Source: an uncultured Oscillibacter sp. (GTDB taxonomy: Bacteria > Bacillota > Clostridia > Oscillospirales > Oscillospiraceae). Taken from it: a stretch of 12,472 bases of DNA. Location of the stretch: assembly GCA_905236835.1 (NCBI GenBank), contig CAJOQY010000082.1, forward strand, positions 1-12,472, written 5' to 3'. Below the pieces are notes generated by a model. That model was given only the letters and a program-made list of their open reading frames with translations, was not told where the DNA came from and did not search any database. The translations under genes and the position numbers were made by a program. Every line of letters starts with the position of its first letter. The stretch's first letter is position 1. Below, one piece after another: positions 8,790-12,472 of this stretch.

Positions 8790-8819
8790 CCCCCTTCCCT
8801 GTTTTCTCAGAGAAGGGGG
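8790..8819. other. 12-bp imperfect hairpin downstream of GH32
   Basis: CCCCCTTCCCTG (8790-8801) and CAGAGAAGGGGG (8808-8819) pair with one C-A mismatch and a 6-nt loop. No T-run follows on either strand at the right distance, so it is not a classical intrinsic terminator. It may still end the GH32 message, or be a dispersed intergenic repeat. The rest of 8760-8981 shows only a weak inverted repeat CGTGT/ACACG (8928-8932/8946-8950) and no convincing promoter. Confidence 0.5.
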
Positions 8820-8981
8820 TAAAATCCGCCTGTTCGCGCCGCGTATTTTATAAAAATTTTCCGGCGGTTTTCGCGCATGATTCACGCTCTTTCCGGTTAG
8901 ACTGTGCGATACGCGAAAAAAACGCGCCGTGTAAAAATATATCAAACACGCGATCAAAAAACGTGAGGAGGCTGTCAGATT

Positions 8982-9908
8982 ATGCCGCGTGTCCGACGCT
9001 TATTGCTTTATTGCGCATTGATTTTGCCCTGTCTGTTTCTCGCCGCCGTATTATACCGCAATACCCGTCTGCGCGTTTCGTCGGCGTCCCGGCCCGTTGT
9101 TATGCCGGATGAGAATCCCGCCGCGAATTTGAATTTAAATTTAAATCCCGCTGTCCCGACATTCGCGGCGGCGGTTTATGAGACCGCCGATTTCCCCGGG
9201 GAAGATATAATCTCTGTCGCGGGGAATAACTGGGGACTGTCATTCCCGAAAGAGGGAGAAGCCCCTGTCGGCAACGCCACGCGGGAGGAATTGTCAAAAT
9301 ATGACGCGTATTATATCGGCGATAGCAATCAGAAAGTGATTTATCTGACGTTTGACTGCGGATATGAAAACGGCAACACGGAAAAAATTCTGGACGCGCT
9401 GAAAAAACATCACGCGCCGGGAGCGTTTTTCGTTGTGGGAAGCATGGTGAAATCCGCGCCTGAGATTGTCCGGCGCATGGCGGACGAAGGCCATATTGTC
9501 GGCAATCACACGATGACGCATCCGGATATGTCGGCCATCGCGGCCTTAGAGGATTTTGAGGACGAATTGTCCGGCGTGGAGGATTTATACCGGGAAGCCA
9601 CCGGACGCGAATTGGATCATTATTACAGGCCGCCGCGCGGGATATACAGCCCGGAAAATTTAAAACAGGCGCGGGCGCTGGGCTATCAGACGATTTTATG
9701 GAGCCTCGCGTATGTGGACTGGTATCAGGACAACCAGCCGACGAAAGAACAGGCGTTTGATAAATTACTGCCCCGCGTTCATGACGGCGCGATTGTTTTA
9801 TTGCACTCCACATCCAGCACAAACGCGGATATTTTAGACGAATTATTAACCAAATGGGAAGAAATGGGCTATCATTTCGCGTCTTTAAACGAATTGCCGA
9901 AAGCGTAA
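8982..9908 (+). CDS. pdaA: PdaA-like polysaccharide (N-acetylmuramic acid) deacetylase, membrane-anchored
   Basis: A 308-residue NodB-fold deacetylase. Residues 6-24 form a single hydrophobic anchor or uncleaved signal, followed by a low-complexity linker with alternating Asn-Leu (49-55). The catalytic domain (about 115-305) has motif 1 TFDCGYENG with catalytic base Asp125, motif 2 NHTMTH with metal ligands His176 and His180, motif 3 RPPRG (216-220), and motif 5 IVLLH with His275. TFDxGYENG, PPRGIYS and the AYVDW segment point specifically to PdaA, which removes acetyl from muramic acid to make muramic delta-lactam in spore cortex. PdaA of Bacillus subtilis has Asn where this protein has Cys126. 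AGGAGG (8966-8971) lies 10 nt before ATG 8982. It stands alone: the neighbours are the upstream GH32 and a convergent gene whose stop is 20 nt away. A vegetative deacetylase paralogue is possible, but the motif match favours the sporulation enzyme. Confidence 0.88.
   Translation: MPRVRRLLLYCALILPCLFLAAVLYRNTRLRVSSASRPVVMPDENPAANLNLNLNPAVPTFAAAVYETADFPGEDIISVAGNNWGLSFPKEGEAPVGNATREELSKYDAYYIGDSNQKVIYLTFDCGYENGNTEKILDALKKHHAPGAFFVVGSMVKSAPEIVRRMADEGHIVGNHTMTHPDMSAIAALEDFEDELSGVEDLYREATGRELDHYYRPPRGIYSPENLKQARALGYQTILWSLAYVDWYQDNQPTKEQAFDKLLPRVHDGAIVLLHSTSSTNADILDELLTKWEEMGYHFASLNELPKA
9126..9146 (+). repeat. AAT-TTA-type hexanucleotide repeat coding Asn-Leu units
   Basis: Three tandem AATTTG/AATTTA units plus a final AAT encode Asn49 to Asn55 in the linker of the deacetylase. 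Short and slightly degenerate, it lies outside the catalytic domain. Confidence 0.7.
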
Positions 9909-9930
9909 TTAATTTATTAATTATTAATTA
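9906..9930. other. AT-rich palindrome between convergent genes
   Basis: TAATTAAT (9906-9913) and ATTAATTA (9923-9930) are exact inverted 8-mers around a 9-nt loop, and they contain the stop codons of both convergent genes. The stem is pure A/T and thus weak, but flanking T- and A-runs could allow weak bidirectional termination. No better terminator is visible here. Confidence 0.4.
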
Positions 9931-10902
9931 ATCAATTTCAATACGCGCGGACTCATGAAAAACCGGCTCCGTCAGTCCGGGAATGGCCACGGCGTCCGTG
10001 AAATAAATCTCGTCCGTGAATTCACGCAAAAGAGACACAATCGCCGGGTGGGGACGCTCGTCAGGGCGTCCCGCCGCCACGGATACCACAATTGTTTTCG
10101 GCTGTAACTGCTCCAAAAATTTCCGCGTCGCGGACGTAATCGATCCGTGGTGCGGAAGTTTTAATATATCGCATGGCGTTGTGGTATCCCGATCCCATAA
10201 CGTCCCGTATAAATCGCCGCCCAAGACGATTTCTTTTCCGTGATAATATAATCTCTGCCTCAGGCTTGTGACATTAAAATAACGACTCCAGCGCGTTAAA
10301 ACCGAGGAATCTCGAACGCCCCGGAACGCGTCGTCAAATACCCGCTTTTGTTTTTGATATAATACCGCGTCGGCGAAATCAATATCCATAGATAAATCAT
10401 CCGTCAGATCAAAACGCTGTCTGGCGTCGCCGGTTAATTCGACAAATTCGCCGATTTTCCCGGGATGTTCCCGCAGCGCCGCCGTGAAAAAATTCATATT
10501 GCGCAAGACATTGCGCGGCGTTCTTGGCAGATGATTATCCCCGTCCGGATCCAAATCCGGGAAATCCGGCGGCGGCAGATAGGACGCCATTAATTTTCCC
10601 ACGCGCACGGCGTCCAATACGCGGCCCAATCCGCCGACGTGATCCCGGTGAAAATGCGTAATAATCAGCATATCAAGATATTTAATATTATTTTTACGCA
10701 GAAAATCCCCGGCGTAAATCCGGCGTGACCGGGGATCAAGATTTTCCGGATGATCGTCCCGTATCAGGGAATCATGCCCGCAGTCCACCAGCATTGAAAA
10801 ACGGGTTTTATCATTATCCGGCGATTTTATCATATCCCGAATCAAAATCGCGTCGCCGTTGCCCACGTTGATAAAATCCAATACCAGCATTTTATATATC
10901 AC
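9928..10902 (-). CDS. Standalone ComEC-like metallo-beta-lactamase-fold hydrolase
   Basis: A soluble protein of 324 residues (from GTG 10902) with an MBL-fold domain of the ComEC/Rec2 type. Metal-binding motif THFHRDH (His83, His85, Asp87, His88) is intact, Asp230 in LGGD is a likely bridging ligand, and LPHHGS (His251-His252) is the KxxHHGS-like signature of the ComEC branch. The opening LDFINVGNGDAILI is also characteristic. It has no signal peptide or membrane segment, so unlike ComEC it is not a channel; phosphodiesterase or nuclease activity is plausible but not shown. GTG 10902 overlaps the ysxC stop in a GTGA arrangement suggesting translational coupling; ATG 10890, 12 nt downstream, is an equally reasonable start and neither has a strong Shine-Dalgarno. 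It is the last gene of the lon-ysxC strand group, a position not standard for that pair. Biological role unknown. Confidence 0.85.
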   Translation of the reverse strand: MIYKMLVLDFINVGNGDAILIRDMIKSPDNDKTRFSMLVDCGHDSLIRDDHPENLDPRSRRIYAGDFLRKNNIKYLDMLIITHFHRDHVGGLGRVLDAVRVGKLMASYLPPPDFPDLDPDGDNHLPRTPRNVLRNMNFFTAALREHPGKIGEFVELTGDARQRFDLTDDLSMDIDFADAVLYQKQKRVFDDAFRGVRDSSVLTRWSRYFNVTSLRQRLYYHGKEIVLGGDLYGTLWDRDTTTPCDILKLPHHGSITSATRKFLEQLQPKTIVVSVAAGRPDERPHPAIVSLLREFTDEIYFTDAVAIPGLTEPVFHESARIEID

Positions 10903-11495
10903 ATCCCCAGAAAACCGGAAATCGCGCCGCGCAATTCATCATTGCCGGTCCCGTTTTGCGCCGAAAACGGGATTAATTGATCATTTTCACCCGGATTCAG
11001 CGTGTCATGAATCAAGTTCAACGCGGGTTCAATCTGACTTTTTTTTAATTTATCTATTTTATTCGCCAATATTATTAAATTACAATCCGCGTCCTGAAAC
11101 CATTGTCTCATTTTCATATCATCTTGCGTGGGTTTGTGCCGTATATCGACAATCAAAACCCCGGCGGTAATATGCGCCCGTTCGTTCCGGAAAAAACTTT
11201 CCATTAATTTTCCCCAGCGCAGTTTCTCCTCCTGTGACACTTTCGCGTAACCGTAACCGGGCAAATCCGCCAGATAAAATTTCCGATCCGTCAGAAAATA
11301 ATTAATCTGCCGCGTTTTGCCGGGGGAATTGCCTGTATAAGCAAGTTTTTTGCGATTCAAAAGCCGGTTGATCACGGACGATTTGCCCACGTTGGATCGC
11401 CCCGCGAATACGATTTGAGGCAGTCCGTCCCGGATGAACTGTTCCGGCGCGGCGGCGGATAAAACAAATTCCGCCCGCTGAAAATTGATTGCCAT
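10899..11495 (-). CDS. ysxC: Ribosome-biogenesis GTP-binding protein YsxC/EngB
   Basis: A 198-residue TRAFAC-class GTPase, full length for the family. G1 P-loop GRSNVGKS (32-39), G2 Thr61 in SPGKTRQINYF, G3 DLPGYGYAK (77-85), G4 NKID (145-148) and G5 SAQ (178-180) are all present. EngB/YsxC is needed for late assembly of the large ribosomal subunit and is usually essential. Its place immediately downstream of lon matches the classic Firmicutes order lonA-ysxC and supports orthology. It starts 58 nt after the lon stop with no terminator between, so it should be co-transcribed. The region upstream of ATG 11495 has only an AAAGGCGG element about 13 nt away as a possible ribosome binding site. 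Its stop overlaps the possible GTG start of the MBL-fold gene. Confidence 0.96.
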   Translation of the reverse strand: MAINFQRAEFVLSAAAPEQFIRDGLPQIVFAGRSNVGKSSVINRLLNRKKLAYTGNSPGKTRQINYFLTDRKFYLADLPGYGYAKVSQEEKLRWGKLMESFFRNERAHITAGVLIVDIRHKPTQDDMKMRQWFQDADCNLIILANKIDKLKKSQIEPALNLIHDTLNPGENDQLIPFSAQNGTGNDELRGAISGFLGM

Positions 11496-11553
11496 AAAAA
11501 TTTTACAACCGCCTTTCCCGCGCGTTTTATTATTATATTATTATTTATTTATA
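11496..11553. other. AT-rich spacer between lon and ysxC
   Basis: A 58-nt gap dominated by TTA/TAT repeats with no stem-loop terminator and no clear promoter on the minus strand. It supports read-through from lon into ysxC. Confidence 0.5.
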
Positions 11554-12472
11554 TTACTGCGTCATGGGCGTATCCGGGCCGCGCGTGACGGACGGAAGCG
11601 GCGGAATATCGTCCGCGCTTTCGCGTTCGTCTATGGGATTGATCTCTTTCCGCGCCGAATTATGATCTTCATTTTCTTTGAACGCCCCGGCGTCCCGGAC
11701 AAGCGGCCACAAAGCGTTGTCAAATACCTGATCGACTGTCTCCACCGGGATGAAATTCAACGCCGCCCGGACTGTCTGGTCAATCTCTTCCAAATCCCGG
11801 ATATTGTCTTTTGGAATAATAACCGTCTGAATGCCGCAGCGCTTCGCGGCCATCGTTTTTTCTTTCAACCCGCCGATAGGCAGTACGCGGCCTCTTAACG
11901 TGATTTCGCCCGTCATGGCGATTCCGGCTTTGATTTTCTGTCCGGTCAGCGCCGATAACATCGCCGTCGCCATAGCGATTCCCGCCGACGGACCGTCTTT
12001 CGGAATCGCGCCCTCCGGGAAATGGACGTGTATATCTTTTGTTTTATAAAATTCCGGCTCGATACCCAATCCCGCCGCGCGGCTCCGCAGACAGCTTAAC
12101 GCCGCCGACGCCGATTCTTTCATAACATCGCCAAGATTGCCCGTTAATTCCAGCTTTCCGGATCCTTCCATGACGTTTACTTCCACTTCCAGAATTTCGC
12201 CGCCTGTTTCCGTCCACGCCAAGCCGTTTACAACGCCGCGTTCCTCTTTGTCCGTATGCAGGGCCGGAGGGAACGGCTGGCAGTCCAGAAATTTCGGCAA
12301 GTCGGATTCCAGTACCGTCACGCGCTTGACATCGCCGGAAACAATGCGCATATCAATTTTGCGGCAGACCGCCGCCAGACGGCGTTCCAGCAGTCTCACG
12401 CCGGATTCCCGCGTATAATCCCGAATAATCGCCCGAATGACATCGTCACTGATTCTGATCGCGCTTTTTTTC
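11554..12472 (-). CDS. lon: ATP-dependent protease Lon, C-terminal part (5' end beyond window)
   Basis: The open frame enters from the right edge (first full codon at 12471) and encodes 305 residues to its stop at 11554. It covers the end of the AAA+ alpha subdomain, including YTRESGVRLLERRLA, and the entire S16 peptidase domain. The catalytic dyad is clear: Ser in KDGPSAG (codon 11988-11986) and Lys in GGLKEK (codon 11865-11863), 41 residues apart, as in Lon. The enzyme degrades misfolded and regulatory proteins in the cytoplasm. No true start lies in the window; an in-frame GTG at 12399 is internal. After the domain end near FDNAL there is an extra tail of about 51 polar residues (11557-11709) rich in Glu, Asp, Arg and Pro, longer than the few residues that end most Lon proteins. 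It leads the lon-ysxC-MBL group. Confidence 0.95.
   Translation of the reverse strand, partial: KKSAIRISDDVIRAIIRDYTRESGVRLLERRLAAVCRKIDMRIVSGDVKRVTVLESDLPKFLDCQPFPPALHTDKEERGVVNGLAWTETGGEILEVEVNVMEGSGKLELTGNLGDVMKESASAALSCLRSRAAGLGIEPEFYKTKDIHVHFPEGAIPKDGPSAGIAMATAMLSALTGQKIKAGIAMTGEITLRGRVLPIGGLKEKTMAAKRCGIQTVIIPKDNIRDLEEIDQTVRAALNFIPVETVDQVFDNALWPLVRDAGAFKENEDHNSARKEINPIDERESADDIPPLPSVTRGPDTPMTQ

Noticed and set aside
8790..8819. Classical rho-independent terminator after GH32
   Set aside because: The stem is good but no T-run follows on the plus strand (TAAAATCC), so it is listed only as a hairpin.
9100..9822. Minus-strand open frame of 240 codons opposite the deacetylase
   Set aside because: The plus strand carries all NodB motifs in order; the antisense product is low-complexity, rich in Arg, Pro and Ser, and has no domain.
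9928..10902. MBL-fold gene as ComEC competence channel or as a beta-lactamase
   Set aside because: It lacks the membrane and OB domains of ComEC and any signal peptide, and its HHGS-type motif belongs to the ComEC hydrolase branch rather than true lactamases.
12397..12399. GTG at 12399 as the lon start
   Set aside because: The frame continues upstream to the window edge with typical Lon AAA+ sequence (ISDDVIRAIIRDYTRESG), so the codon is internal.

Overview
The window looks like chromosomal DNA from a spore-forming, Gram-positive Clostridia-type bacterium (Bacillota). The support is a lon-ysxC gene pair, a PdaA-type spore-cortex deacetylase, an LplB/LplC-type sugar importer with no ATPase gene of its own, a Cys-lipobox solute-binding lipoprotein, strong AGGAGG-like ribosome binding sites and sigma-A-like promoters. 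The genus cannot be fixed from sequence alone. I see no rRNA, tRNA, CRISPR array, transposase or phage gene.

Layout. (1) 1-2202, minus strand: an OmpR/PhoB-type response regulator followed by a membrane sensor histidine kinase; the kinase runs off the left edge of the window only a few residues from its likely end. (2) 2203-2513: a divergent control region with a promoter facing each way and several nested inverted repeats between and over them. (3) 2514-6210, plus strand: two LplB/LplC-type permeases, a small hairpin and a second promoter, then a lipoprotein solute-binding protein, closed by a strong intrinsic terminator (6263-6301). (4) 6378-8759, plus strand: a large family-32 glycoside hydrolase (beta-fructosidase/levanase type) with an N-terminal CBM66-like lectin fold and a cadherin-like beta-sandwich domain, no signal peptide, and an 11-unit AAT microsatellite in the catalytic domain. 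(5) 8982-9908, plus strand: a membrane-anchored PdaA-like polysaccharide deacetylase. (6) 9928-12472, minus strand: the 3' part of lon, ysxC/engB, and a ComEC-like metallo-beta-lactamase-fold protein whose possible start overlaps the ysxC stop.

How the genes fit together. Regions 1-4 read as a carbohydrate-use locus, most simply fructo-oligosaccharide or short levan/inulin uptake and cleavage. The binding lipoprotein would capture the sugar, the permease pair would import it using a shared MsmX-like ATPase encoded elsewhere, and GH32 would release fructose. The divergently transcribed two-component system is the natural candidate regulator. The link between transporter and GH32 is inferred from adjacency; a terminator separates them. 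Regions 5 and 6 are housekeeping or sporulation genes. The most unusual points are the pure (AAT)11 tract inside the GH32 domain, an extracellular-style domain architecture on a protein with no export signal, the inverted-repeat array between the two-component system and the transporter, and the uncharacterised MBL-fold gene coupled to lon-ysxC.
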